64,000 nucleotides of DNA from Nereocystis luetkeana (GCA_031213475.1 JARUPZ010000020.1:4823858-4887857); one strand, 5' to 3'. Shown: positions 37,844 to 50,080, counted from the first letter of the stretch. Program-made: numbers and translations. The notes: generated by a model from the letters alone, not told the origin.

Positions 37844-38350
37844 ATGATGGGCCAAAGAAACCCTCGGAAAGAGTCGATGGTCATCATCATCTTCGCCGTG
37901 TTGCACATCAGCACCCACGCACGGGCGCTCCTCCTCCTCCTCCCGGCACAGCGGTCGTGTTCTACTGCTGCTGCTGCTGCGTTGACTCATCATCATCGTC
38001 ATTATGTCATGCAACATCAACCTGTCAACCCACCAGCCTTGCTGTCGCCTATTATCACAGGGGGGACATCGGCACGAGCAGCCGCCGTGCGCCACTCCCA
38101 GATGGTTTGCTCTGCAGCAGCCAAGAGCATCGCCTCCCAGCAGGGCGGCACCGGCGGCACCTCTAACGCTAACGACCGCGATCTTGATGCAGGAATTCCG
38201 CGCACCAGGGCTGAGGCGCTAACTGGGTTTGTTGCGGCAGTCGCGTCTTCTGCTGCGCTGCTGTCGGAGGTATCTCGAGCGCGGGCTGATGGAGATGCCG
38301 GCCCGAGCGGCCTCGGTGTGGTGGACGACCTCCTGGCCGATTGCCCGTCG
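37844..38350 (+). CDS. DUF1499-like gene, exon 1 (targeting leader)
   Basis: The ATG at 37844 is the first of a pair; the in-frame ATG at 37880 would place the hydrophobic signal peptide at the very N-terminus and may be the real start. The exon ends GLGVVDDLLADCPS, with donor CCGTCG|GTGAGA. Confidence 0.65.
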
Positions 38351-41300
38351 GTGAGAGGCAAACAGCAAGTAGCTGCTGACATGGTATAATACGTGTGTAC
38401 GTAGAACGAACCTGTCGGGCTTTGTTCGTGAGGTGTCTGTTGCATGTTTTGCAACGCACGTATATAAGGATAACCTGCTACCTGGTACATGGTACCATAC
38501 CAGTTATCTGGTACGAACAGTTGGGAAAGAGAGACGTACAGACCAAGATTGACTGCTAAATACAGTAAGAAATTCGAGGCTCGTGATTATACTGCACTTT
38601 ATTAATAGTGTAAAACGTACCGATTCTCGAGTAAGAAATCCGGCCTGCTGGGCCAAATTTCCCAATCCGGCCTGCTGGACCAAATTTGCTGTTTCTTTAA
38701 TTTGGTCAAATTTTGCTGTTTCTTATTTGGTCAATTTCCTTGTTCCTTATTTGGTGCCCGGCACAACCTACTACTGGGTGTTGTTCTCGTACAGCAGTAC
38801 CAGGCACCTGGTATACTTTGAATTATACCGGCCCTCTCATAAGAAACCGGGATGTTGCGGCTATAGATTTCTTATTTTTGAGAGGGTGTTCAGCTCAACC
38901 CCTATAAACCTGCACTCCCATTTTGAGGACAATAGGGTACAAATTATTTGGAAGCAGAGTAACATACGGTATACCTGGATGTCTCTGGACAGACAACTAT
39001 TACGGGGGACCATAGTAAATAGGACCTACGGTACACACAAAACCCTATATATTTCGCTACTTTTATTAACAATATTTGGTCCTATTTACTATGGTTCCCC
39101 GTATTACTATTAATATTATAAAAGGGTTGTAACCGCCCCAGAAATTTCCTGGTTCACCGACAATCTCAGGCTATAGGTTTCTGGGGCCCTTTCTTTTTAC
39201 GAGCACAGTAGTAGTAGTACTCGTATAGTGCGCTACTTTACATGTAATGCGTTCAAAAACATATTTTATTTTTAGTGCAGGGTACTATAAACTATAAACG
39301 CAATAATACCCTGGTAATTGATGATGGTGCGAGCACGTTATCGGCACGATCTGTATTGTATTTTCCGGGTATATAAGATCTGTTTTGATGTACTATATAC
39401 TCCGTATAGTGTAGTTAGGCGCGTGTCGACGAGGGAAGAAAAAGGGCTGAAGTCTTCTCGCGATCAAGAAAGGCACCAGCCGTAGTAGGGGGGGGCAGAA
39501 GAGAGCATGCTGGGAGCACCCCGGATCTGAGTCACGACTATCACGGGGGACCATAGTAAATAGGACCTACGGTACGCACAAAAACCTACCTGGTATATGT
39601 CTAGCTATTGTTACTTACAATATTTGGTACTAATTACTATGGCCCCCCGTGATAGTAGCGCAGGAATGAGAGAGAAAATGAGGGCGAATACGACAGATGG
39701 GATGAACAAAGGGAAAAAGAGCCCGACTCGTGCACAATATATATCACAATATCGGGAATCTATATTATCGGCCAGCTTAAGCCGAAACGAGCGACACTAC
39801 ACATTAGGATCTAGGCGATCCTGGTCGTGGTATTTTCCTATCATACAGTTACGTGTGAAAGGTTTCCATTCAAAAATCCCAACCCCTCTGCTTTAATCTG
39901 TTGTTTCGCGTCTTTTATGCTCCGCGAAGTGTTCTGTTTTCACGACGCCCTCAAGACTCCAACATCCGTTGGGTCTCAGAACGACAGGCGGTACTCCTCC
40001 AAGAGCCCCGGCAAAATGACTTACGTACTATCACGACTCTCAGCAGCCTCCCTCCCAAGGCACAACCTCCCTACTCCAATCCTTTTTTTTTCGCGTCTAT
40101 CATATATGTCTTCGCGGATTGCATTTCTCCCGTTTTTTTCACGCCCTCAAGAGTCCAGCTTGCATTAGATCTGAGGACTACAGGCCGGACTACAGTAAAT
40201 ACCATCCCATCACGGTGGTAACCCTTCCCCCCCCCCCCCCCCCCCCCCCCCCGCCGCCGTATCCTAACCCTCCTGCTCCAACTATGCTTTTCGCGTCTAT
40301 CGTGTTGCGCGGTCTTTTATGTTTTGACGCCCTCCAAAGAGCCCAACGTGCGTCAGCTCTCAGGACGACAGCCCGTACTCCTTCATGGAGCCCTGGGCCT
40401 ACGACGGCTCCTGGGAGAGGGCCATGGCCCGCCTGCGGTCGTACGTCGAAGGCGACGGGGCTAAGGTCAGTGCGGTGTTTTTGTTGCCAAAAACATTTTT
40501 TCACCCCTCGAACACATAGATGTAACGATCCCCGCGCTTCATCTTGGAGGACCTTTAACAATCTGGGAGAAGGGATCTTCAGGTTGGTAGGCTGTTCGGG
40601 TGTTTTGGTTCCTGTTGGGATCAAGATACGGGCGAAGACCCAAACCCCACCCCTGACTCTAACCCTAACCCTAACCCTAACCCTGACCCCAAACCGAAGC
40701 CAAAACGGGCCAAAACTCGCCATAAACGCGGCTGCGCCGAGTTTGCATCGAACCAGGAAATTTCTCAGATGCGGGCGACGATTCCGAAGTGCAGACCACG
40801 CTACACATTTTTCAAGTAAAAAACATCCCTAAAGATCCCTTCTCCCAACCTGCTAAACCTACTCTCATTTTGAGGGTGTACGATGCGCTTCGGGTATGAC
40901 GTGTACGAGTACTGCTGTTTCGCATTTGTGCGTAACCTTTTTTTTTCTCTGCTTTTATTCTTTTCCTGAGGTGTTTCTTCAAGTGGAGAGTTGGTGGAGA
41001 GCTGAGGCGGTCCTGTGACCACGGGCTACTCTTAGTTTTTTTGTTTTTTGTTTTTCGGCGAGGAGTTCATGTGAGAACAACAACAACTATAGACAGTGCA
41101 ACAGCTTCTTGATCTAGATCTGGACGGTAGGGTCTGTGTGGTCTGTATCATCTGTACGGTAGGATATGTATGATCTGTATGATTTGTACGGTAGGATCTG
41201 TATGATCTGTATGATCTGTGCGGTAGGATCTGTATGATATGTATGAACTTTACGGTAGGATCTCTATGATATGTGTGATCTGTACGGTAGGATCTGTATG

Positions 41301-44300
41301 ATACGTATGATCTGTACGGTGGAATCTGTATGATATGTATATGATGTACGGTAGGATCTGTATGATCTGCATGGTCTGTCCGGCAGGATCTGTAGGATCT
41401 GTAAGATGATGTACGGTAGGATCTGTATGATCAGCATGATCTAGATCATGTTGCCGCGTTGGGGCCGTACGACCTGCTTGGTCTAGTACGACAGGTTTCC
41501 CAGGTTGAATCTGTACTGCCACGGTGGCCCATAACACATAGACCCAAAACGGGGGGGGGGAAGAGGCTCCCCAGTACATTTGTGAAGGAAACAAGCGTGG
41601 CACCGATGGACAGCCTATCATCAACCGCGTATTTTGAAGCAGGCGACATGTTCTATCTCACGCAGCGGTTTCCGAGATCAACGCACCCAAGCGGGTGCTT
41701 CGAGCTTTTTTTTGGGCCTCCGTGATGCACATGGATCCTGCACGATATCTCATACCTACCGGCAGACTGGGATCTGCTGCAGATGATGTATGCACAGTAT
41801 ATCGTGACCTATATGTCCCGACCTTCGTAATTTTACGAGCCTTTTCGACTTTCTAGTTGAAGCATGACCCCAAGAACTACCGTACAACACTATCACACTA
41901 GGGTGATAAGGTAACCCCCCCCCCCCCCCGGTAATAGTGTCCCCGGGCGATAGTCTCTTTTGTCCCTTCTTTTTTTCATCTTTCTTTCATTCCCGTGTGT
42001 ACCTCTTTGTGTCTCTGTTAGTATGGTCCGTTTTGCCTTTTTTGCGTTTTGCTTTCTGCTTCTGTTTTTGTTTTGTTTTTTTTCTGCTTCGCTTCATCTT
42101 CTTTTTTAGGTTTTTGTCCGATATCTCCTTTTTGCTTCCCCGGTGTCCGCAGTGGTGGAGTGCGTATGCTTGTTTTTTGTTTTTGCCTCTGTTTTACTAC
42201 CGAGGTATTTCTTCCACTCCAGAGTTATTGGAGCCTGTCCTGCGACCACGGACTGCATTGTATTTTGAGTTAATGTGAGAACAACAACAACAACAGGGCT
42301 GCCAGAGAGGCCTAGTTAAATCCCAGACCACATACTGCTACGCGTGAAAGCGACGAAGGAACGTTACTGATGTAATACCCTACGCCTGCACACCCTTGGT
42401 GAAAGGGAAAGTGGGCTATTATAGAAGAGAGGCTATTACTGCTGTACCCGTCAAGAAGATATTCGATTCAAGTCGGCACATGTACGACGATACATTGTTG
42501 TAAGAGCAAAAATCATACTATTGATGGCATACGAACCTATAAAGGTAAACCAAAAACAAAAAAAGAGAAAACGGGACCCACACTCCCGCCATCATGTCGC
42601 AGTTAAAAAAACCTCGCGGGTTGAGATTTTCGTCAGGAATCAAAGAAACCATTTCATGTTTTTTTTTTTTCGTTTTTTGTTTTTTCAGTTTTGGTTCACT
42701 TGATTTTATTATATACGGACTCAAAAACAAAAACTGTGATACGTCATCGTTTTTTTTTTTTTTTTTTTCTTGTGTACCCTTGGTATACGCTGCACCCCCC
42801 CCCCCCCCCCCCGTCCCCCCCCCATCGCGCCGCATCTAATCATGTATCGCGCGGAAAGGTGGTAGCGTCTTCCCCCCGCTACCTGCGACTGGAGTACGAG
42901 GCGACAAGAGCGATGCCGGCTTCCGTGGACGATGTCGAGTTCTACTTCACCCCCGGCGATGCCTTGGTGCAGTTTCGCTGTGCGAGGAGGAGCGGTGTGA
43001 CCGACCTGGGGGCCGGCCGGAGACGCATGGACAGCATCCGACTCGCGCTGAAATTCGAACCTGTGAGACAAATTGCGAGCGTCGAGCGCGGCAATGGGAG
43101 AGGGCGGGGCGGGGGGGGGGGGGGGAGGCGGAAGGGGGTGTGTGTTGTTCTCATGACATCCACGGCCGTACGTAGTCGTATGATCACAGAGTCTCGCATC
43201 CCTACAGAGGCCAGGACGGGGGCACGCCGGGTTTTCACAGACCTGACAAGGCATTGACACTGCTTGCACCAAGCGTGGAGCGCCGTGAGGTGTTCGGCAA
43301 GTCGCATCAAGGGCGAGCTGCATCCTACTAAAGAGGGTGGGGATGTAGGGTCGAGTGTTCCTCAACACGGTTTTCGCTGAGGCTGGGGCAAGGTCTGTCT
43401 AACCCCCTCCCTAAAAATCGCGTGTGCGCTCCGCCACCCTCTTACGCCTTCTTGGTATGCGCCCGCGCTCTACGCGACACCCGCCGCGATTGTTTTCGGT
43501 CGGGAGCAATACGATACGATAGCTCAACCCATTTTTGCCCTCCGGCGGACGAAGCTGAAAACTTACACATAATAATACCTAGCGAAGCGAGGCGGGTTAT
43601 ATATATATTTTTTGACGTACACGGTCCCGACAATTGGGTACACATTATGAGCAGCGTGAGCCCAGCGAGACCTACACAGGTATCTGCACCGTCCCACTAC
43701 CCCCCCCCCCCCCCCTCCTAAAAAAAACACCCTTCTTGTTGATTTCTTGTGGTGTATGCCTCGAGCCGGCGCACACATCAGTTAGCGAACGAAGATATCG
43801 ATCCGGGGATGACATCGGCACGGAGCAAAAACTGCCGGTCACAGATTAGCTCCGAATGTCTACGAACTTCCGCGCGACAAGAGGTACTACTCGTACGTAC
43901 CCTGTACATACGACGTCTTTGATATACCCTCGCGCTCCACGATCTTTTATCGGTCGCCGTTTGCTGTCGTCTTCGTATGAGACGCGAGTGAAACGCCCGC
44001 GGCTGTTGCTTATCGTTTTCCCCGAAACCGCCTGAACTACTGACGGTAAGTGTTATCCAGCCGGCCATGGAGGACGACCTGACATGAATTTCTCCAGGGA
44101 CAGCATATAGTACGAGTACGAACCCTGCGCGAGCAGTCGAGTCCGCCCACAGGGTACCACGATACCCGCCCACGAAGTCGTTTTCGGGCGGAATGATTTC
44201 AGCTAAAACCGAGCTTTCCCTCCCCCACGTGGAAGAACAATGGTACGGTACCACACGCGTGCGCTCCCACCGTTTCTTTCCTCCCGGCCGTTCTGCCGAC

Positions 44301-47300
44301 GTCTTTGCTATATACCAATATATACATTGTTTCACTACGTACCGTAGTACACTTGTACTATTTTTACCGACCGGGCCACCTGCGGCGACCACATTCCTGC
44401 CGCCGTTACGCTGGCTCTATTCCCGGTGACAAAACCCTGCTTTACCCAGTGATACCCCGCCGCGGTTTTCTTGTTTTTTCGAGAAATAATGTAGTGTAGC
44501 CACTTCTGTTGAGGGGGACCATAGTAAACAGGACCTACGGTACACACAACAGACCCATATATTGCCCTATCTTTACTAGAAATATTTGGTCGTATTTACT
44601 ATGGTCCCCCGTAATAGAGTAAGCTCTCCTCGCACCGAAAACACTTGATTCTACTATGCATGTGCCCCCGCGGTTCCGTTCCTTCCCTTCCCTTCCCTCC
44701 CCCCCCCCCCCCCCCCCCCTTTTTTTGCTTTTCGTTCGCCTGTATTTTCGGTTCGGCCTTATGCCGTGCGACAGATTCCGGTCCTCCGAAATCGGAAGCG
44801 CGCTTTTTTTCTCGGCGAGAGCCCCCTTGATTCTTTCGGGCCCTCCTTCGGAAAGGTGGGGTATTACTTATTACTGGGGTATTACCAGTTACTGGGTTGC
44901 TATTTAGTACTGAGTTAGTACTTACAACTGGGTTATTACTTATATCTGGGTTATTGCTGATATCTGGGTTTTTACTCATTACCGAGTTATTACCAGTTGC
45001 CGGGTTATTACTTATTACTTAGTTATTACTTACAACTGGGTTCTTATTTATGTCTGGGTTATTACTTATTACTGGATTATTACTCACTACTGGGTTATTA
45101 CTTATGACTGGGTTGATACTTATTACTGGGTTATTACTCATTACTGGATTAACACGTACTGCTGGGTTATTATGTAATACTGGGTTGTTACTTATAACTG
45201 GGTTATTACTCATTACTGGGTTATGACTTCTTGCTGGTTTATTACTCATTACTGGGTTATGACTTCTTGCTGGTTTATTACTCATTACTGGGTTATTAAT
45301 TATCTCTGGGTTATTACTCATTGCTGTTTTCCAGGAGTTGAAGAAATAACTTGGGGAGCAGAGGGGTGTGTGCTCATCTCATGTTATAGTTGCTGCTGTT
45401 GTTTTCACATTAGCTCATCGCCCAAAATCTATAGCCCCTACGTAGTCACGGGACAGACTAAAAAAACTCCGGAGTGGAAGAATACCTCAGGGAAAAATAG
45501 CAAAATTGAAGATTACAAATACAAAGCTGTGCGACGTGCATCACAACCGAAGCAAACCGTACACCTCAAGCCAGTTAAAAAAATGAGAAGAGCGCAATCA
45601 GTCCAAAGGAAAAAAATGTAGAAGCTCATGCATGGCCGTAGTCGTATGGCCGTAGACCCTCGCATCTCTACAATGCCGGGACGGAGCACGTCGGTTTTTT
45701 TGGCGGGGGGTGGTATACTTATATCACGCATGGCCGTATATGTAGATGCGTGCTACTCGTACGATATGGTGTATGCGGGTGTTTTTTTTCGCCAATTTTT
45801 GTTCGGATTGACAGGGGATTCCCAGCTGAAAAAGTACCCAATTTCGTCAACATCATTTTTTTGTTTTACAACACGTATTGAACACCTACTACGGGGGACT
45901 ACAGTAAATAGAACCTAGGGTACACACAAGAACCTTAATATTTACCTATTTCTTACTGACAATATTTGGTCCTGTTTACTATGCCCCCCCGCAATACGAT
46001 AGGCCGAAGGTTAACCCTTTCAGAACCGCAGTCCCGTTTCGGGGACAAACCACTCAAGTTCCAAGTAATTTGCCCCCAAACGGACTGCGGTCCTAAAAGG
46101 GTCAAGCGCCCGTTTTTTTTTCTTCTTTATATTGGTGCCGGTTAGTTACTGCCAGCTGCCGGCACAGATGGGACGAAACGGTAAGGCAGTGTGTGGAGTA
46201 GTCCAGGTATTTCTGACTGGCGTGTATATACATACCGGCATTATGATACATAGACAGGGACCGGCGGAGGCGTTCTACGATAGAGGTTCCTCACTTGAAG
46301 AGCTCCATACCTCACCCGGAAACTCACTCCAGCATATAAAAATCAAATTACATCGCGATGAATACTCCCATGGCTCAAGTATATAAACACGTCAGTTTTC
46401 GAAACAAGATTATTGGCATTCCGACGAAATTGGGTCAAGAAACCCCGTCATTCAGAAAACAGTTTGGCGGAAATGTGCTACCTCTATCGTAGAACGCATC
46501 GACACGACTGCTGCAATTGGTTCGTTTTCCGGTGTGGCCGCTCCCGGAGACAGCAATGGGCACGCCGTGCCTGACCCGTGGGTGCCTCACCGTGCGTACA
46601 CACTACACAATACGATCTCGGTGACGGGGGAGGGCAGGGAGGTATAGACCAATTTCCGTACGAACGGGGGGAAAAAAAAACCCGGCTGAGGCCCCGGGGG
46701 GAGAAAAACGGGCGGAAAAACAACGTTTTTTCCGGTACTTTTCCCCCCGGGGATTTCTTCCGCTTTTTCTCTTGCCTTAATCCTTTAAGCCTTTTGTAGG
46801 GCGGCAGTCCCGTGTTGGGGACGAATCACTCAAATACACGTAGTTTGCCCTCAAGGCGCGACTGCCTGCAGGATTTGAGAGGGACACATTTCTCCACAAT
46901 TTTATGATTTTCCCACTTGTGGGCGTTTTTCGTTTTTCGTTTTTCATTTCTTCCCTCTTGCCGCAATGTTTCTCCCTTCTCTCTCCCCCCCCCCCCCTCC
47001 TCCTCTAGGGTATTGTTTCCCCCCCTCCGTTTTATTCATTCCGTCCATTCTAATATACGTACCGTGATTTGTCCGAGTTGTGAACGGATTGTAACGCATT
47101 CTCCTTCTTCTTTTTCTTCCTCCTCTTCTTCTTTTGCCCCCGCCTTTTTGTTAAAAAAAACACACACACACACACAAAACGTTTTCGGGCAGGTCGACCC
47201 ATCGGTTGTTTACGGGGACAAAGACCCAATGTCCCCGCCCTTCGAGACGCCTTCCGGCGCCTTGCGCGAGCGTTACGGTGCCGGGGACGATGGAACAGAC

Positions 47301-47363
47301 AGGCCTTCCTGGTGGGGGAAACCCCTTGCCGAGGCTGGGGGGTTCGCCGGCCGGAGGAGTTGA
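37844..47363 (+). CDS. Spliced gene: DUF1499-like protein, probably plastid thylakoid lumen
   Basis: Four exons (37844-38350, 40364-40465, 42859-43062, 47193-47363) are all phase 0 with GT..AG borders and give about 294 residues. Exons 2-3 carry the DUF1499-like core: PWAYDGSWERAMARLRSYVE, then SSPRYLRLEYEATRAMPASV and DVEFYFTPGDALVQFRCARR, then RRRMDSIRLALKFEP. DUF1499 proteins are small and of unknown function. The first exon has a hydrophobic leader (MVIIIFAVLHISTHARA) and, some 100 residues on, a second hydrophobic stretch ending in ARA (GFVAAVASSAALLSEVSRAR). Two successive leaders fit import into a secondary plastid and then the lumen; that location is inferred. Introns hold MITEs, SINE fragments and other repeats. 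Confidence 0.8.
38999..39105 (+). mobile_element. TA-MITE copy
   Basis: Complete copy in intron 1 of the DUF1499-like gene. Confidence 0.9.
39420..39745 (+). mobile_element. SINE copy (opposite orientation) interrupted by a TA-MITE
   Basis: GTCGACGAGGGAAGAAAAAG, TTCTCGCGATCAAGAAAGGC and CCCCGGATCTGAGTCACGAC are the reverse complement of the body block. The element resumes after the MITE at 39656. Confidence 0.65.
39539..39655 (+). mobile_element. TA-MITE copy inside a SINE, with TA-CCTGG-TA insert
   Basis: It interrupts a reverse SINE copy after GAGTCACGAC. The core has CCTGGTA added at 39589-39595 relative to other copies. Confidence 0.9.
40364..40465 (+). CDS. DUF1499-like gene, exon 2
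   Basis: Exactly 34 codons between CTCTCAG| and GCTAAG|GTCAGT. It encodes DDSPYSFMEPWAYDGSWERA and an amphipathic helix, the start of the DUF1499 core. Confidence 0.85.
40659..40686. repeat. Interstitial CCCTAA repeats
   Basis: About four CTAACC units in intron 2 of the DUF1499-like gene. Confidence 0.75.
40890..41090 (+). mobile_element. Repeat I copy with (CAA)n end
   Basis: GAGGTGTTTCTTCAAGTGGAG, CCTGTGACCACGGGCTAC and GTTCATGTGAGAACAACAAC match 42190-42290 in order. Confidence 0.6.
41098..41800 (+). repeat. GATCTGTAT repeat family E, copy 4 (expanded)
   Basis: At least twelve GTACGGTAGGATCTGTATGA units precede the conserved spacer with ATGTTGCCGCGTTGG and, after an unrelated insert (41530-41725), GATCCTGCACGATATCTCA. 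Confidence 0.8.
41940..42295 (+). mobile_element. Repeat I copy with (CAA)n end
   Basis: GAGGTATTTCTTCCACTCCA, CCTGCGACCACGGACTGC and GTTAATGTGAGAACAACAAC. A further end at 15385-15427 is followed by (ATC)n instead. Confidence 0.6.
42859..43062 (+). CDS. DUF1499-like gene, exon 3
   Basis: Exactly 68 codons between GGAAAG| and GAACCT|GTGAGA. It carries the conserved DDVEFYF and QFRCARRSG segments and the Arg-rich RRRMDSIR motif of DUF1499 proteins. Confidence 0.85.
43155..43345 (-). repeat. Dispersed repeat B, copy 5 (partial)
   Basis: From CACGGCCGTACGTAGTCG to GAGCTGCATCCTACTAA only, in intron 3 of the DUF1499-like gene. Confidence 0.8.
44510..44616 (+). mobile_element. TA-MITE copy
   Basis: Complete copy with a slightly altered left terminus (TTGAGGGGGACC). 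Confidence 0.88.
44865..45330. repeat. 18-bp minisatellite, about 26 units
   Basis: Unit approximately CATTACTGGGTTATTACT with point variation. Near 45215-45290 a 36-bp double unit is repeated, indicating homogenisation. On the minus strand it reads as N-P-V-x-S-N hexapeptides, but it lies in an intron of the DUF1499-like gene. Confidence 0.9.
45625..45725 (-). repeat. Dispersed repeat B, copy 6 (terminal fragment)
   Basis: GCTCATGCATGGCCGTAGTC to GGGACGGAGCACGTCGG. Confidence 0.8.
45887..45996 (+). mobile_element. TA-MITE copy
   Basis: Complete, mildly diverged copy in intron 3 of the DUF1499-like gene. Confidence 0.88.
46011..46105. mobile_element. TTAA-MITE copy
   Basis: Same palindromic element with TTAACCCTTTCAGAACCGCA at the left; the right TTAA has become TCAA. 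Confidence 0.85.
46270..46505 (+). repeat. Dispersed repeat D, copy 3
   Basis: From CGTTCTACGATAGAGG through the GAGCTCCATACC and AACCCCGTCATTCAG blocks to TCGTAGAACGC. It carries an empty site TTGGGTCAAGAAACCCC. Confidence 0.82.
46786..46882. mobile_element. TTAA-MITE, degenerate copy
   Basis: GGCGGCAGTCCCGTGTTGGGGACG and the matching right half are recognisable but diverged. Confidence 0.65.
47193..47363 (+). CDS. DUF1499-like gene, exon 4 (C-terminal)
   Basis: It follows TTCGGGCAG| in phase 0 and encodes VDPSVVYGDKDPMSPPFETP, a Gly/Asp/Trp-rich tail and RRS-stop. The upstream intron (about 4.1 kb) is long. Membership of this gene rests on phase and on the lack of any other owner. Confidence 0.65.
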   Translation, partial: VDPSVVYGDKDPMSPPFETPSGALRERYGAGDDGTDRPSWWGKPLAEAGGFAGRRS

Positions 47364-47817
47364 CACACTCTCGGCTGACGGGGATGGTAAATAGTACCGT
47401 AGTGCGATTTAGCTATGCTTCACTGGCTGTGTTACCAATACCTTTATTTTCGTGGGTTCGTTTTCGTTTTTTTTTTTTTGGTAGTTTTTTTTCCGTGGTA
47501 TATTTTTTTTTTCGCCAAGGAGCTACGAGGAAAGACACTCCACTTGTGACGAACCCCTTCAGCTTGTCCAGGAGGTCGCTGAGGGCAACAAAAAATTCTC
47601 CTGCGGAGGCGTGCTCACTCCTGCGATAGGGGGGTACCGTCGTAGCACTTTTTATGGCCTTCATTCATACTTCGGCCGGGCAGGACACCTTTAAGGGCAG
47701 CCACAACACAGTCACAGCTCTGACCGATTTGGCAATTAAGGCATGCCTTATAACTGGAGTACGTTGTTTTGTCGTTCAACACTTTTTTTATTGTTCGATA
47801 TACACATCCCTAGGCCA

Positions 47818-47912
47818 TGGAAGGAAGTGCCCGAAGCGAGTCGACGAGGGAATAACACAAGGTCTGAAGTGTTCTCGCGATAAATGCGCAAGAAGGCACG
47901 AGCCTCCCAGGG
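47818..47912 (+). mobile_element. SINE body fragment
   Basis: GAGTCGACGAGGGAATAACA and TCTCGCGATAAATGCGCAAG match the reversed body block. Smaller pieces occur at 33590-33690, 56403-56470 and, forward, 2985-3070. Confidence 0.55.
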
Positions 47913-47914
47913 GG

Positions 47915-48440
47915 TGTACTCGATAGGAGAGATGTACTCGATCTCATGCATGACCGTAGTCGTATGACCGTAGGCCCTCGCATCCCTACAAAGCCGGGAC
48001 GGAGCATGTCGGGTTTTCACCGACCAGGCAAGACATTGCTTGCACCAAGCGCGAGGCGCCGTGAGGTGTTTGGCGAGTCGCATGATGGGTGAGCTGCTTC
48101 CTACTAAGAACCGCTTGTGAGGCGGACTTGTGCATATGGACGACAGCTTCAATGAGTTAATTTATTTTCCGGAGTAGTCACCTCCAGACATAGCAATGAT
48201 GGTAGCTGCCTCTTGGGTGCCTCACCATGAACACCTCGTGATACGATCAATCCCCTTGTGCGGAGTAAATGTTCTTCACCTTGCACAAATGATCTATAAC
48301 TAGACCACCAGCTGTGACCCACCGCGGAAAAAGAAGAAGAAAAAAGCGGTACCCTGATGGTTGTCTGGCTCACGTAGTGAGCGGCATGTTTTACAGCGTC
48401 GTCGCCAACCGACGCGAACCCAGGATCTTGGTTACGACTA
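47915..48440 (-). repeat. Dispersed repeat B, copy 7
   Basis: Near full-length reverse copy downstream of the DUF1499-like gene. Confidence 0.85.
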
Positions 48441-48753
48441 CTGCAGTAGGAGGGAGAGAGAGAGAAAAAGGCGCAAACGATAATAAACAGGATGGATAAA
48501 AATAAAGAAGAAATAAAAGTAAAAAAAACAAAAAAATAAAAAAGTAAAAATATAAAAGTGCCCATCGTTTTTGTTTTGCACATTAGCTTATTTTATTGTC
48601 GCGAAGGTCAGTTTTTTTTGGGGGGGGTGGGTTGTACAGCTCCTCCAGGGTAGAGGAAGCCTCATAAAATAATACTGGTACTAATGGGTGCTATACTCGT
48701 GTGTGTACTCTATACTGTAGCATGCATCTGACAAGATAATACTGCACTTAGTC

Positions 48754-48862
48754 TATTACGGGGGACCATAGTTAATAGGACCAAATATTGTTAGTAAAAA
48801 TTGTTAAATATATAGGATTTGATGTACACCATAGGTCCTATTAACTATGGTCCCCCGTAATA
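48754..48862 (-). mobile_element. TA-MITE copy, TTAA-type subfamily
   Basis: Complete copy with near-perfect inverted ends. Confidence 0.92.
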
Positions 48863-48864
48863 GT

Positions 48865-49600
48865 AGTTGGGCTGGAAAGTGAAACTGTGACGACAACACT
48901 GAAAGGAGAGAAAACAAAAGTTTGGGACTTGAACGGGAAATATTGAAGGAAAAAAAAGTTACGACTACTATACCCTAGCGTAACGGCCACACGGCGTGAT
49001 TGGTGGGGGAGGGGGGGGGGGGGGGGGGGCGTACTCATTTGTTGCTTGCCTTAGTCATTTGACCATACCATGGTTGGTGTCCCGAGTCACAATGGTTGAA
49101 TGCAAGGAGTCGTACATACGGCACGGGCTGCAGCACAGTATCTGCCTGTAGTGCTGGACGCATGCTGCTCGTGGATGATTGACAGCATAAAAAAAAATGG
49201 TCATCATTGTCTCGGTCGATATCTCGGGTTCCCAAGGGGGTTAATAGGCTCACGTATATACCCTGGTACCTGGTATACACTGGACGTACAGTGTCGCAGA
49301 ACCCTTCAGTTTTTTTGTTTTGTTATGTTCGGAACATTATGAAAACTCGTCGTTTTTGCTGCGCTTTGTCCTCCCAACAGGTGCGTATACACCCTACCAG
49401 GAATATTTTTCTGCTGGAGAGGCGGGTCCTACACCACCTATCTATCGCCTGCGCTCCTTTGTTTTCTGTGGCGCCCCACCCCTCTCTCCCCAAAAGAAGG
49501 CACCCACCTCTATCTATCTGCACAACATGCCACACGAACAAGAACGTTTATATCCATTAGTTTCCTCGTCTCATTTATCATGTTCACGCCCCCCATTGTT
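48865..49600. other. Spacer with no recognised gene
   Basis: Poly-G at 49007-49029 and a short open frame near 49381-49550 after an acceptor-like CCCAACAG. No domain recognised. Confidence 0.35.
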
Positions 49601-50080
49601 TTCTCTCTCCCTCCTATAAAGTCACGGAGATATCCGGGTCACCCCCCCAGCAGGCTCTCCTGCCCTTTCTCCACTAAGGTTCGTGCCTTGCACATTATTT
49701 ATCTTTCTTTTTTTTGCACCCCGTTTACTCTCTTCGCCCTTGTTTTCTCTCTCCCTCTTAACCCTTTTAGGACCCCAGTCCCGTTTTGGGGGCAAATCAC
49801 TTGGAATTAGACTGGTTTGCCCCCAAAACGAGGCCCTTTAGAAGAACCGCAGTTTCGTTTTGGGGACAAACTACTTGAAATTTGAGCGGTTTGTCCCCAA
49901 CAACGGGACTGCGGTTCTAAAGTAACTCTGATCCGGGGTCACAAAGTAGCCCCCCCCCCCCGCCCTCTACACCGCGGTACGTGCCTTTTACTTTTTTCGC
50001 GAGAAGATTTTATACAGCGCTTTCTTCCCTCGTCTCCGACTCTCGTCGGAATGTTTGTGCCTACACCCACAGTGCACTCT
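49600..50080 (-). mobile_element. Two SINE body fragments split by TTAA-MITEs
   Basis: GATATCCGGGTCACC... (49628) and GATCCGGGGTCACAAAG... (49930) are two copies of the same body block, with GGTACGTGCCTT and TCGCGAGAAGATTTTA following the second. Confidence 0.65.
49758..49923. mobile_element. Two joined TTAA-MITE copies
   Basis: One copy (49758-49840) runs directly into a second (49841-49923), inside a SINE-related sequence ahead of AACTCTGATCCGGGGTCAC. Confidence 0.8.

Noticed and set aside
43778..44392. Minus-strand open frame of 204 codons in intron 3 of the DUF1499-like gene
   Set aside because: Composition is not clearly non-coding, but no domain, start context or neighbouring exon supports it.
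44865..45330. CRISPR-like array
   Set aside because: The 18-bp units are contiguous tandem repeats without unique spacers, in an intron of a eukaryotic gene.
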